Below, piece by piece: positions 17,266-26,589 of a DNA stretch of 39,576 nucleotides. This stretch comes from Hondaea fermentalgiana (taxonomy: Eukaryota; Sar; Bigyra; Thraustochytrida; Thraustochytriidae). A model generated the notes under the pieces. It saw only the letters and a program-made list of their open reading frames with translations, was not told the origin of the DNA and ran no database searches. The translations under genes were made by a program, and so were the position numbers. The stretch's first letter is position 1. Every line of letters starts with the position of its first letter. The DNA lies in contig NPFB01000109.1 of NCBI GenBank assembly GCA_014084085.1, forward strand, positions 52,992 through 92,567, in the 5' to 3' direction.

Positions 17266-19329
17266 ATGCTGTCGAACCGTGGAAAAGGAAAACCACTATG
17301 GAGTGGCAAGGGTTGGCAAAACCTGGTCTCTCGGCGGCCAAAAGCAGACCAAACTAGCCTCGTCGTTTTGGCCGACGGAAAGCATCGCCGCAAAGCTCGG
17401 CGTCCCTCGATGTTTGCCCTCGGACGCAGACTCAAGGACAAGGATGGGCGATCTCGTTCATTTAGCGCGAACGACGCTGTCGAAGACACGGTTGCGGTCG
17501 ATCCCTTTGCCAAGCTTGACGCGACCTTTGTCGAATCAGACGATAGTGATGAAGAAGCAGATGGCGAGGAGCCACCATTCAAGCATCAAAGTGGCCGACT
17601 CTCGCGCCATGGATCGGGACGGTGGACGGGGCGAAATAGCTTTCGCTTAAAAAGGTGCGCATCTCTTGACATGGCTCCCTCGAGCAGAGACCGCGCCTTG
17701 GCAACGTACAAGAAATTTTCTGCTGCCAGCGCAGGGAGCAGGCGTCAAATCAAGGTGGACCTTTGTCCTAGCGTGACGCTCGACATGGTCAGACGCGTCT
17801 TTGCCGAAGTGACGCGCCAATGCGGATTCCAGCCCGAGCACTGCGTTGGGGACGGCATTTACATTACCCATGTCGTCGAAGTCCGCAAACCCTCGGGGCG
17901 TAGCAAAAAGGAGGTCCGCATACAGTTTCCGGTTGTCCAGGAGCTCACCGTGAGAAATTATGGCAAAGGAAGTGCTTCATACTCGACGGTGTACCTGTGC
18001 TGGCAGCATCTTGGACCCAAGACCTCTTGCGAACGACCGTCCGGCTCGGGTCTTCCTCGACTTCGCTCTGCCCCCACTTTTGCACTCAAGCAGAGCCTCG
18101 TCAATGGGAAAAAGGCACGTCTCGCCAAAACCCTAGAGCCAATCATTGAGGAGTTGATCGGACGCTGGCGCGCCACGCTATTCCAAAAGCAGTACGCCTT
18201 GGAGGCCGCGACGCTCGAGAACAACGCCGATGCGCCGTGGCGGAGCCTCATGCCCGACGAAGTCGACTATGAGGATTCGGACGACGAAGGCGTCGAGAGA
18301 CAGCAAGACGCGAGTCAGAGAAAGGCCTCGTCTTCCTCGCTTGTTTCGAGTGTGTCTTCCGGCTCATTCAAATCTTTCATGAGTGGCTCATCTCTCGAGA
18401 TGTCTCAAGAGGCTTGCAGAAAAGAGCTCTCAAAGGAACCAGTCCCGCAACCCAAAGTACGCGTCATGGCACCACCCATGTTGGCTACGTCTTCTTCATC
18501 GTCATCGTCATCACCGTCGCCATCGCTAGCCACAACGTCGCTTGGAGTGCAGGCACGGAACAAAGAGAAAGCTCTGCATTTGGCTGGCGCGGCCCCTTCT
18601 CATCCGGGAAATCGACAGCGAAAGCCATCGCCAAAACTCTTCCGGCCCAAGTCTGCGCTCAAGCTCCCTTCCGACACCAGTTCGCAGCTGCACGGTCCTC
18701 TGCGGACGCGTTCGGTAAAGTTTTCGGAGAGCGACAAGGTTGACATCTTGGAAATGACACGAGATCATCGCGAGGCTCGCATGAGCGCAGGGTGTTTTGC
18801 CACAAATGCATATGGCCAGGTGCGTCCCCTGATCAGCACGCGCACGGGGGTGCTCATTGCTCCAGCGTCGGATCCCAAAGAGTCAAACGAAAACGTGCAC
18901 CGCCCCTCCGAGACCCCAATAAACAACCTGAAAGACTTGAACGCGTATGAGCTGGAGGAGCTCCTGCTGCAAAAGGAAAAGGAGCTACGGCGTCAGCGCC
19001 GACGCGAGCGACGTCGACGTCGACGTTTGCTGGAAGAGCAAGCACTCGAACCAGCACGGCCCAAGCTCGAAAAGAAATGCTCTGGGCTCAATGTGGGCGA
19101 GGACCGCACCAAAGATCACAATGACAAAACAAATTGGGATTATAGTGGAACAATGCCTACAAAGGAGCGGGGTCCGCGGCCCGACTCGGTTTCAGATGTT
19201 GGCCCAGTCGTTCAATCGTACAGCTCGCTTCCACCGGGAAGAGAAAGCGCTCGGGCCTACAGCCCTGAGCAACAGCCGTCGCAGCAGCGGCGGCGGCCAA
19301 CAACGGGACGCGTGGTTGGCTGCGCCTGA
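17266..19329 (+). CDS. Uncharacterised protein with PP1-docking-like RSVKF motif
   Basis: 687 residues from the first in-frame ATG (17266); an ATG at 17410 is an alternative start. The N terminus is basic, then acidic (ESDDSDEEADGEE, about residues 90-102). Residues about 160-270 look globular: IKVDLCPSVTLDMVRRVFAE, then a strand-rich segment ending VYLCWQHLG. A Ser-rich disordered linker follows. RSVKFSESDKVDI at about 482-494 fits the RVxF docking consensus for protein phosphatase 1. A strongly basic coiled-coil (EELLLQKEKELRRQRRRERR) lies at about 563-592. PP1 regulation is an inference from a short motif that also occurs by chance. I recognise no family. The stop lies 87 bp from the convergent Mpv17-family stop. 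Confidence 0.75.
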   Translation: MLSNRGKGKPLWSGKGWQNLVSRRPKADQTSLVVLADGKHRRKARRPSMFALGRRLKDKDGRSRSFSANDAVEDTVAVDPFAKLDATFVESDDSDEEADGEEPPFKHQSGRLSRHGSGRWTGRNSFRLKRCASLDMAPSSRDRALATYKKFSAASAGSRRQIKVDLCPSVTLDMVRRVFAEVTRQCGFQPEHCVGDGIYITHVVEVRKPSGRSKKEVRIQFPVVQELTVRNYGKGSASYSTVYLCWQHLGPKTSCERPSGSGLPRLRSAPTFALKQSLVNGKKARLAKTLEPIIEELIGRWRATLFQKQYALEAATLENNADAPWRSLMPDEVDYEDSDDEGVERQQDASQRKASSSSLVSSVSSGSFKSFMSGSSLEMSQEACRKELSKEPVPQPKVRVMAPPMLATSSSSSSSSPSPSLATTSLGVQARNKEKALHLAGAAPSHPGNRQRKPSPKLFRPKSALKLPSDTSSQLHGPLRTRSVKFSESDKVDILEMTRDHREARMSAGCFATNAYGQVRPLISTRTGVLIAPASDPKESNENVHRPSETPINNLKDLNAYELEELLLQKEKELRRQRRRERRRRRRLLEEQALEPARPKLEKKCSGLNVGEDRTKDHNDKTNWDYSGTMPTKERGPRPDSVSDVGPVVQSYSSLPPGRESARAYSPEQQPSQQRRRPTTGRVVGCA

Positions 19330-19416
19330 TGGCGGCGGCTGGGAGCGCGCGCTGAGCGCAACTTTTGGGAGAAAAAAATTAAGCATGTTGTCTCTGTGTG
19401 CCACGATGGTATAGTA

Positions 19417-20049
19417 CTAGTTCACAAGAGCCTTGTTAGGGGCGGTGGCGCGCTTGACGAGACGCGAGGCAGCATCGAGCGATTCAGGGGTGGTTTTGGT
19501 GTTGCCCATGTAGGAGAGGAACATTGACCAACCGACGCCAACGATGTTGACGACCAGAACGCGCTGGCGGAGCGGGACCATGGTAAAGTTTACGTACTGG
19601 ACCGCGGGCCAGATCGTCCATAGTGCCAGCATGGTGGGCCAAAGCTTGGCGCGAAGACGGTCCGCGACGCTGTTGAGGCTGCCCGTTTCGAGGTAGCTGT
19701 TGATGGAGTGAAACATGGTCATGTTTGCCGTCGCCGCGAACGTTTGGTCCAGCACGATCTTTTGCACTGCGGCCGTCCGACCCGTGCCCTTGACCATGAC
19801 GTCGAGCACCCTGTACCATCCGTGCAGAAAGGGCGACAGCCACATGGCGCCGTAGACGAGCATGCGGCCCGTGCGAGGCGCGTCCCACTGCTGCATGCCC
19901 TGCATCTTCTGCACGACCACGTCTCCCGTGCCATAGATCACGCACGCCGAGGCCACCTTGGTCCTCAGCGGCGCCTCGGTGAGCCCGCGGTTGTACGCCG
20001 CCCACCCGCGCGACGGCAGCGCGCGCACCGACCTCACGGCGGCCTGCAT
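19417..20049 (-). CDS. Mpv17/PMP22 family membrane protein
   Basis: 210 residues from the ATG at 20049. An in-frame upstream ATG (20121) would add 24 residues without family similarity. The family is about 180-220 residues with four membrane helices, located in peroxisomal or mitochondrial inner membranes, with proposed channel activity. Conserved features visible: W-x2-Y-x3-L-x3-P-x2-T-K near residues 16-31, GTGDVVVQ (40-47), and the C-terminal signature WTIWPAVQYVNFTMVPLRQR followed by VGWSMFLSYM. The family contains Mpv17, Sym1, PXMP2 and others. Organelle cannot be decided from sequence. The gene is divergent from the Cys-rich protein at 21102. Confidence 0.92.
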   Translation of the reverse strand: MQAAVRSVRALPSRGWAAYNRGLTEAPLRTKVASACVIYGTGDVVVQKMQGMQQWDAPRTGRMLVYGAMWLSPFLHGWYRVLDVMVKGTGRTAAVQKIVLDQTFAATANMTMFHSINSYLETGSLNSVADRLRAKLWPTMLALWTIWPAVQYVNFTMVPLRQRVLVVNIVGVGWSMFLSYMGNTKTTPESLDAASRLVKRATAPNKALVN

Positions 20050-21101
20050 CGTCTCCTCTTGCCCGCTTCCCGTCCAGTGAGTGCCTCCTTCCCTCGCGCG
20101 CGCGAGCTCTGCAGCCTGCAACCGGGCAGCCGGACGGGCTCTGCGCGATGCGTGTTTGCCGCGCGCTCGAGCTCGCCCTTCCGGAGCAGCGGTATCATCT
20201 CATGGCGCGCGCGTGTTGGCCTCGCCGACTCTCGCAGACGCTGGTGATGACGCAATCGCGGCGGCGAGAGGAAAACAAGGGAAAAGAAAGTAGCCTTCTA
20301 AAGGGCAGTGCGCGTCACAGTCGCGGTGGTGTGCACGCACAGTGTTTGTTGTGTTGCTGCTGTTATTTATACAGTTAGTATGCGGCGAGAAGAAGGGGAG
20401 AGAACGAAGAGAACGAGAATGAAAAGAAAGAACTAGCTATACCCAGGTCAGGAATCATGATGGCCGAGGGCACGGCTGGGCGAGTCCGACTTCTGGCGGG
20501 CGGACGTGAAGACGCGCTAGCATGGGGTGGTTCTCGCGAGGATGGGCTGGATTGAGTGGGACGATGGCGAGCAAGCTTGGTGGTGAACGAGCGATGAGTG
20601 CGTGACACCTGGCTTTCGTCAAATCAAACCCAACATGCCAGCCAAAGGATAGTACAAATAACACCCAACCAAGCTCTTCAAGCTCTTGCGTCTTGGAAAG
20701 CAAGAGCAGCGCGTGGGGGAAGCCTGCTTTTTCTCATCAGCCAGAGCTTGCTCGAACGAAGTCTGATCTGCGTGGAACTCCGGTTCGCGCTCGCAGCCGC
20801 TTTTGGGGACATAGTGGCTGAGGACCGACCAGACCATCGCTCACGAGCCTCAGCCTGGGAGAAAGAACAAGACCCAAACCAAGGTTCGAGTCACGCCTCG
20901 AGCGAGACACGCCGCTGGGACCAGCGGGCGCGCGCGCGCGTGCGCGGGTGGGCCAGCGGGCGAGTACGCAAGCAAGCAGACAGGCAGGGAGGCGTCGGCT
21001 CACGCGGAGAACGACCGGCTGAAGAAAGAAGCTCCTTCAAGCTTGTGCTGCTCTGATCGGCGAGGATATAACTTCTAACGTCCACGCGAGATGCAAGAAG
21101 A
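20050..21101. other. Divergent intergenic region
   Basis: About 1.05 kb between the Mpv17-family gene and the Cys-rich protein gene. It includes purine-rich DNA (about 20390-20430) and an alternating GC/CG/TG stretch (about 20926-20948) that could adopt Z-DNA. ORFs overlap on both strands and show no domain. A GATATAA element precedes the right-hand gene. Confidence 0.6.
21065..21071 (+). promoter_or_regulatory. TATA-like element before the Cys-rich gene
   Basis: GATATAA ends 31 bp before the ATG at 21102. If it works as a TATA box, the mRNA leader would be extremely short. It could also be fortuitous. Confidence 0.25.
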
Positions 21102-21737
21102 ATGGCGGACGAGGTGCAGACGCGAGCGCATTTTGAGACATTGCTGGCGCGGGAGAAGGCGCTTAAGGCAAGAACGCGCGTGCATTTCGCATCTACGTTG
21201 AACAAGCGTTGGGAGCCAACGATTCGAGAATCTGTAGAAGAGGCGCTTCTTCGACTCGGCTGGAACTGGGACGCTCCGCGACGGCCTGCTTCAGAAGAGG
21301 TTCTCGAACTGCGGCGATTTATTGAAAGAGCTGCACGTGCTTGCGGGTTTGAATACCGCGCTTTACGGCAAGCGCCTCGCGAAGCCTTTGCTGCTCAAGA
21401 TGCCGCTCGATGGGCTGCCATCGTGGCCAGCAAGGATCTCTCCGTCGACGACGTCAACGCTGTGCTCGACGCTCGTCGTCTTGGCGACTTCTTCTTTACA
21501 GAAAGACACTGGATTGCTCTCGGAGGCGCGCTTGAGAGATATCCGCTTCACGATTTCGTGCAGGATGATTATGCCATGCACTGTGCTGCTTGCCATGCGC
21601 TTAATGCCGTCTGGTGTGCAACATGTGAGGCATGCTCAGCATGTGCCCAGCGTCAAGACTGGGGCCATCTTTGCGATTTGCAGCCGGACCGGACCGACCC
21701 TTGCACGAACGACAAGGATACGGAAAGTGATAAATAA
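21102..21737 (+). CDS. Small protein with C-terminal Cys-rich, probable zinc-binding domain
   Basis: 211 residues. The N-terminal 145 residues are helical and charged, with several Trp/Arg-rich segments (LRLGWNWDAPRRP, EVLELRRFIERAARACGFEY). A conserved-looking segment LSVDDVNAVLDARRLGDFFFTERHWIALGG follows. The C-terminal part has the pattern CxxC-x7-CxxCxxCxxC (from MHCAACHAL to ACSAC), with further His and Cys in HLC. This spacing suggests one or two zinc sites, loosely like B-box or other small zinc folds, but I cannot assign a family. The tail is acidic. The ORF begins 31 bp after a TATA-like element. The function is unknown. Confidence 0.72.
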   Translation: MADEVQTRAHFETLLAREKALKARTRVHFASTLNKRWEPTIRESVEEALLRLGWNWDAPRRPASEEVLELRRFIERAARACGFEYRALRQAPREAFAAQDAARWAAIVASKDLSVDDVNAVLDARRLGDFFFTERHWIALGGALERYPLHDFVQDDYAMHCAACHALNAVWCATCEACSACAQRQDWGHLCDLQPDRTDPCTNDKDTESDK

Positions 21738-22421
21738 CGCTGTGGCTGCAGCTGCAGCGTTGTCGAACTCCTGACGCGCACCTTGTACTGCTCGACAATC
21801 TCCAGCTGCTCATGATGACGGGCAATGCCAGTGCTGTCTGCAGTGTTTGCAGCTGCGCTGATGCAAAAGCACCGTGGACGAGCAAAAAGCCGACAGGTCG
21901 CTGGCTGCTGCTGCTACTGCTGCTGCACTGCCAATGCTGCTAATGCCGCCAGCGTGAGTCCGACTCGGAGCGCGTCATCCCACCTCTCTCTTGCGGGTCG
22001 GTCTCGCCTCCGCCGCCCGGGTGGTCTCACATGGCATCTCGTACTTTACGCGGGTGCCTGCTGCAGCTGCTCCTGCTGCGTCCGCCATGGGTGGCTCCAT
22101 GCCATCCATGCCCGCTGCCGCAGACTGCCAGTGTCGCCCCCGCGCGTCGAATGATGCGCACCGCGACAGCCTGCCAGCTGCTAGCTAGGCCCACGCAGAA
22201 AGCGGCAGTGTAGAAGCAGCAGTATTAGCAGTGTGCCGCAGAGCGCAGAGTGGACCAGGAGCGAGCGACACGAGGTTTAGCGCCTCGAGGGTGGCCGCCA
22301 GTGGTGGTAGAGGACAATTCCCAAAAGCCTCTGCGCGAGTCTGTGCGCGAGAAGGACAGGCGCGCGGCGACGCGGACCGAGCAGGCAGGCGGGCGCGCGA
22401 ACGGCGAGAGAGGGAAGGAAG
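21738..22421. other. Intergenic region upstream of the SLC25 carrier
   Basis: 684 bp between two plus-strand genes. It contains CTG/GCTGCA-rich stretches (about 21740-21770, 21900-21950, 22050-22120) and becomes GC- and purine-rich towards the carrier ATG. No supported ORF or RNA gene is seen. Confidence 0.6.
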
Positions 22422-23660
22422 ATGGGCGCGGGCAAAGATGGGCACGTGAACACGCTGCTGTCGCGCACGACGCTCGCGCACGCGGTGTCCGGGTCGGTGG
22501 GCAGCGTGCTCGCCATGATGCTCACGTACCCCTTGGACCGGGTGCGCACGATGAAGCAGCTCTCGCGCGGCGGCAAAGAGGGCGGCGTCGTGGAGGTGCT
22601 TCGGTCGATTCTGGAAAAGGAGGGCTGGCATGGACTCTATGCAGGACTGCAGCCCATGCTGGTCGCGCTTGGCGCGTCCAACTTTGTCTACTTTTATTGG
22701 TTCACAGCGCTTCGCGCGGGCCTCCAATACCTGGCGCGAAAGAGCAAACCCCGCGGGGCCCTTGCAGACCCGAACGGACCCATCAGCAACCTTTTGCTGG
22801 CCTCAGTAGCTGGTACGCTCAATGTGCTTCTCACAACCCCTCTTTGGGTCGCGTACACGCGGCTTGCCGTGCAAATGATGTCGAGGTCCAAGGCCAAGGC
22901 CGAAGCCAGAGCCAAAGCCGCTGCAATGACTGCTGGCGAAAAGGACAATGCCACGAAACCTGCTGCTGTCTCTGAGCAGGCTAACAAGGCCGACGATAAA
23001 GACGCCGAGCCGCAATACACTGGCATGCTCGACGCCATGCGCAAAATCGCCGAGCGCGATGGCGCGGCCTCGCTCTGGTCCGGTCTCGGACCCTCGTTGA
23101 TTCTCGTCTCTAATCCTTCGGTGCAATTTGCTTCGTACGAGTGGCTCAAGCACGCCTTGCTCAAATTTCGTCTCAAGATGGAACCTACCACCCGAGACCT
23201 TATGCACATTGGCGAGGTTATGGAGGGCGCCACGGAAGATGTCGTCAGCGAGGCTGTCCTTGGTACGGAGCTCTCTAGCATCGAGTACCTCTTGCTCGGT
23301 GCGACCGCCAAGCTCATTGCTACGGTCGTCACCTACCCGTTGCAGGTTGCACAGACGCGTCTCCGTGCTGAGGCGAACAAGCGCAAGGCGCTTGCTGCCG
23401 ACCGTGCGACCGGAAGTCTCAGCGCGGACCAGGAAGCCCAGGCTGCCGAGGCTGAGTCGCAAGCGCCGCTCACCACCTTGTCATGCTTGCGCAAGATCTA
23501 TCATCTCGACGGCATCCCGGGTCTTTTCGCAGGCATGGAAGCCAAGTTGCTGCAGACCTGTCTTACCTCGGCGTTCATGTTTGCGGCCTACGAGCAAATC
23601 TGTGCCATCATCCTGCGTTTCATCCTTTGGAGAAAGGTATCCTCCAAGCAGTCCGCTTAA
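22422..23660 (+). CDS. SLC25A17: SLC25 carrier, peroxisomal PMP34/ANT-like
   Basis: 412 residues with the three-repeat mitochondrial-carrier fold. The Px[DE]xx[KR]-type signatures are YPLDRVRT (36-43), TTPLWVAYTR (138-147, with Trp in place of the acidic residue) and YPLQVAQTRLR (about 304-314). Each is followed by G-x-x-G/LYAG-type helices (WHGLYAGLQP, ASLWSGLGPS, IPGLFAGMEA). The TTPLWV variant in repeat two is typical of peroxisomal carriers (human PMP34, yeast Ant1, plant PNC/PXN), which exchange ATP, AMP, CoA or NAD across the peroxisomal membrane. It is longer than the usual 300-330 residues because of Lys/Ala/Glu-rich loops at about 153-200 and 315-345. The exact substrate cannot be read from sequence. 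Confidence 0.88.
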   Translation: MGAGKDGHVNTLLSRTTLAHAVSGSVGSVLAMMLTYPLDRVRTMKQLSRGGKEGGVVEVLRSILEKEGWHGLYAGLQPMLVALGASNFVYFYWFTALRAGLQYLARKSKPRGALADPNGPISNLLLASVAGTLNVLLTTPLWVAYTRLAVQMMSRSKAKAEARAKAAAMTAGEKDNATKPAAVSEQANKADDKDAEPQYTGMLDAMRKIAERDGAASLWSGLGPSLILVSNPSVQFASYEWLKHALLKFRLKMEPTTRDLMHIGEVMEGATEDVVSEAVLGTELSSIEYLLLGATAKLIATVVTYPLQVAQTRLRAEANKRKALAADRATGSLSADQEAQAAEAESQAPLTTLSCLRKIYHLDGIPGLFAGMEAKLLQTCLTSAFMFAAYEQICAIILRFILWRKVSSKQSA

Positions 23661-23970
23661 GTTTTGCATATCCCTTTGTCCTTCCACCCTTCCTTCATTT
23701 TATATTTTCAAGGCGGTGGCTCTGAGGTTCGGTATTTTGGCTGATGTTTAGGTCACAATGTTTTATTTCCCCTTCTCTCTCTCCCTCTCTCAACGATCAA
23801 CCCCATTCATCTTTTCCCTCATTGACATATTGAAAGTTCTTTCTTATTTGGTGGCTGCCACCGCAAAGCAATAATAAGCTATAAGTGCCGAGGGGAAGAC
23901 GGAACGAGCCTCCCTGTTTCGTGAGCTTGGCCCTCCTATCTCTCTCTCTCTCTCTTTATCATTTCTACAT
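23661..23970. other. Convergent 3' region with CT-rich tracts
   Basis: 310 bp between the carrier stop and the stop of the Q-rich gene. It contains pyrimidine-rich DNA, including TCTC tracts at about 23770-23790 and 23938-23957. It should hold both 3' UTRs. No gene is seen. Confidence 0.65.
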
Positions 23971-25279
23971 TTACGATTTGGATTCCATGTTCTGCGAAGA
24001 GGCAGACCTCGTGAGAAGCGAGAGACGGCGGATCTGGCCCAAAAGATCCTCCATCGGGTCTGTAGAGTCCACAAAGACCTCGCGTGAGGCCACCTTGCTC
24101 AAGAGTTTCAAAATTTGCTTGCCGCTGAGCGTCTCGGTGACCTTGGCATTCGTTGAAGCGGCCTCGGGCAGAAATAATCGAGAGCGCAAAAGGCTCACCA
24201 CGCGGTAGAGAGCCATGGCGCGCAGGCAGTCCGCAAGGCGCTCCTCATAACCGTGCAAAAACTGCTCGCGCTGAGCAGGTGTCAGCTGCACCGCGTCCGC
24301 GAGCCCCGAGCTCATGCTCGTTGACCCAAGCATGACAAGAGCTGTCGCATAATTCGTGAGCTCCTTGACGGCGAGCGTAATTTGTTTGAACGCACGATCT
24401 GCAATGGCAGCACGCGTCTTGGAGTCTTGGTCCAAAAACACCATCATGCGACGCACGTGCATCTTCGTCGCGAGCTCGACCTTGAGCTTGGCTCGAGCCT
24501 TGATCGGATCAAAGCCGTCCGTGGCCGCAGGCGTACCAGCCTTGGCGGTCGGGAGCTCGTCATCCTTGTGTCGGTGCTCACAGTGTTCGTGCGAGAGCGC
24601 ATGACTGTCAGTACTATCTCCTGCAAGCGCAAGACCAATCAGGGCGCGTTCGTGAGCGGTGTACGACTCTTTTCGAGTCGTCAGCACACGCATCAGCTCG
24701 AGCAAGTGATTTCGGTGCTGCTCGATTTGAAATTGATACATTGCCTTGCGCATGCGATTGAGCTTGGCCAAGATTTTATTGCGCACTTCAATGGGCTGGT
24801 CCAGATCTGCCGTGGACATGGCCCATGATCGCTTCAGCTCCGTCACGTCCCATGCTTCCTGCAATGATGTCATCAAGTCTTCCTCAGTAGTAGACTCATT
24901 TGGCTTGGGGCGACTCAGCGGTGGCGGCACTGGAATGAGGGCGGGAATGCGCCCGTGCTCTCCATTCTCACTTGTACCGTTTGCACCAGCACTGCTCGCC
25001 TTGGGCGCAGAGGGAAGAGCGTTTGGCGATTGTCCTAAAGAAGGAGGAGGCGGTGGCGTCGTCGCTCGCGAAGATGAGGCGGCTGACGACAACGACGCTG
25101 CGTCGGATGAGTGCGTGTCTCGCATGGAGACGTCTCTGACCGCCGAAGTCTGTATTCGCGAGGCAGGCGACGGTCCTTGCTGGTGCTGTGCTGCATGTGG
25201 CGCGAGCGAACGCGACTGCTGAGCTGCTCCCTGGCGTTGCTGTTGTTGTTGCTGCTGCTGCTGTTGCTGCTGCTGCTGT

Positions 25280-25320
<41 letters not shown>

Positions 25321-26163
25321 CTGCTGCTGCGGCGGTGGAGGAGGAGGCTGTGTCCCTGAAATGCTCGCCGCTGAGGGTTGCGCTCCTCGTGCATGGAACC
25401 CCGAGTTCGTGTGCGTAGAGGTGGCCATTGAGGTATTCGTATGAACAGAAGGTCGAGGCCCTAGCGAAATTGGGTCAAACGTCGCCGAAGGGTTTGCCGA
25501 TGAGATCATCCCCCCCAAGGCTGTACCGGTCTTTAGGGGAGACATAAAGCCTGCTTGTCCACGTGACCTGCTGGGTCTATCAATAGAAAGCGAACCCGCC
25601 GTTGTCCAAGCAGGCGCCGCGACCTTGGGCGCTGCAGCCGGAGTTGCATCGCGCGGAGACGAAGACGCAGAGGCGTTCGCACTAGAATTGTTTGTGCCAT
25701 TCCCTTGGCTGCTCTCGTCTACGTCCATGGAATTCCAGTCTGTCCATTCGTTGCGAGTCGGCTGAAAGGGGTGCAAGGTCATGTTGCTAATCTGTTTTTT
25801 CTTCTTCTTGTCGGGCGCAGAGACGGCGCCCGAAGATGGCGCGCTGTCGAGCTTGTGTTTGCGTCTTTTCAGCGAGTCCTGCGCCAGCGAGCAATCCTTT
25901 GGTAGCGGGATAGCCTTGTTGTTCGAGATGTCGAACATGGCCACATCCGCGCCCGACCACTCGATCCACGAATTGCTGATGGGCTGCGAGGGGTGATAGT
26001 TGACGCCAAACCACGCCGGCGGCGGGTTCAGGCGCGGGTCGCCCTCCATGACGACGATGCTCGGGTCGTAGCCATAGTAGTCGACCTTGATCTTCTTTCG
26101 TTTCCTCGTCTTCTTGCGCCCGACGCCCTGCGCCTGCTGCGAGGCCTGCATCACGCCCGCCAT
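23971..26163 (-). CDS. Q-rich nuclear-type protein with a duplicated HPxQP motif
   Basis: 730 residues from the ATG at 26163. The N terminus has a strong basic cluster (RKKTRKRKKIK, about 16-26), a likely nuclear signal, then DYYGYDPS and MEGDPRLNPPPAWFG. The motif HPxQPxxNxWxxWxxxDV occurs twice, at residues 57-74 and 131-148, separated by a basic KKKKK stretch. Residues about 150-440 are Ser/Ala/Pro-rich with a poly-Gln tract at about 277-312, probably disordered. Residues about 450-730 are a helical domain with segments such as LMTSLQEAWDVTELKRSWAM, IEVRNKILAKLNRMRKAMYQ and KMHVRRMMVFLDQDS. The composition suggests a transcription or chromatin cofactor. I recognise no family. An assembly gap lies 111 bp upstream. 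Confidence 0.75.
25236..25330. repeat. CTG/TTG microsatellite coding poly-Gln
   Basis: Mixed CTG and TTG triplets on the plus strand, read as CAG/CAA glutamine on the minus strand. The mixture of codons suggests that the amino-acid tract is older or selected at protein level, unlike the purer CTG arrays at 481-552 and 2175-2232. Confidence 0.93.
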
Positions 26164-26274
26164 CAACAAGGCGCGCGCGCGCCTTGCTCGCGCCCTCGGT
26201 GAGGCCCACGACGAGGCTCGTCAGCGAGGCAGCGCCGCGACCCTGGCCACCTCGCCGTCTGCGACCCCGCGCCT

Positions 26275-26374
26275 NNNNNNNNNNNNNNNNNNNNNNNNNN
26301 NNNNNNNNNNNNNNNNNNNNNNNNNNNNNNNNNNNNNNNNNNNNNNNNNNNNNNNNNNNNNNNNNNNNNNNNNN
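26275..26374. other. Assembly gap (100 N)
   Basis: Exactly 100 undefined bases, probably a placeholder. The right flank is a TTTC array and the left flank is ordinary GC-rich sequence, so an unknown length of array and flank is missing. Confidence 0.98.
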
Positions 26375-26376
26375 TT

Positions 26377-26424
<48 letters not shown>

Positions 26425-26439
26425 TTCTTTTCTTTCCTC
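26375..26439. repeat. (TTTC)n microsatellite
   Basis: TTTC units, perfect to about 26423 and then TTTTC variants. In the sense of the minus-strand gene at 23971-26163 this is a GAAA array in the upstream region. Confidence 0.95.
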
Positions 26440-26589
26440 TTTTTGGTATTAGACCTGCTGTCGCCAAAAGGCAGGAAGCTGGAAGGAACCTTGGAAAAGT
26501 CTGCTGATCGATCCCGATAGCAAATTTGCTTACTTCGCGCCATCTGCTGTGAAACTTGCTCTCGAGAGCGTCTTTCTTGGCCCTCACGT

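Larger units (their letters stand above)
26164..26589. other. Intergenic region with gap and TTTC repeat
   Basis: 426 bp between the 5' end of the Q-rich gene and the 3' end of the kinase gene. About 110 bp of GC-rich leader is followed by 100 N, a TTTC array and about 150 bp of unremarkable sequence. ORFs here only run through repeat and gap. Confidence 0.7.

Noticed and set aside
20880..20910. GGTTCGAGTC, resembling a tRNA T-loop
   Set aside because: The flanking bases do not form a T-stem, and no D-arm, anticodon arm or acceptor stem can be drawn around it.
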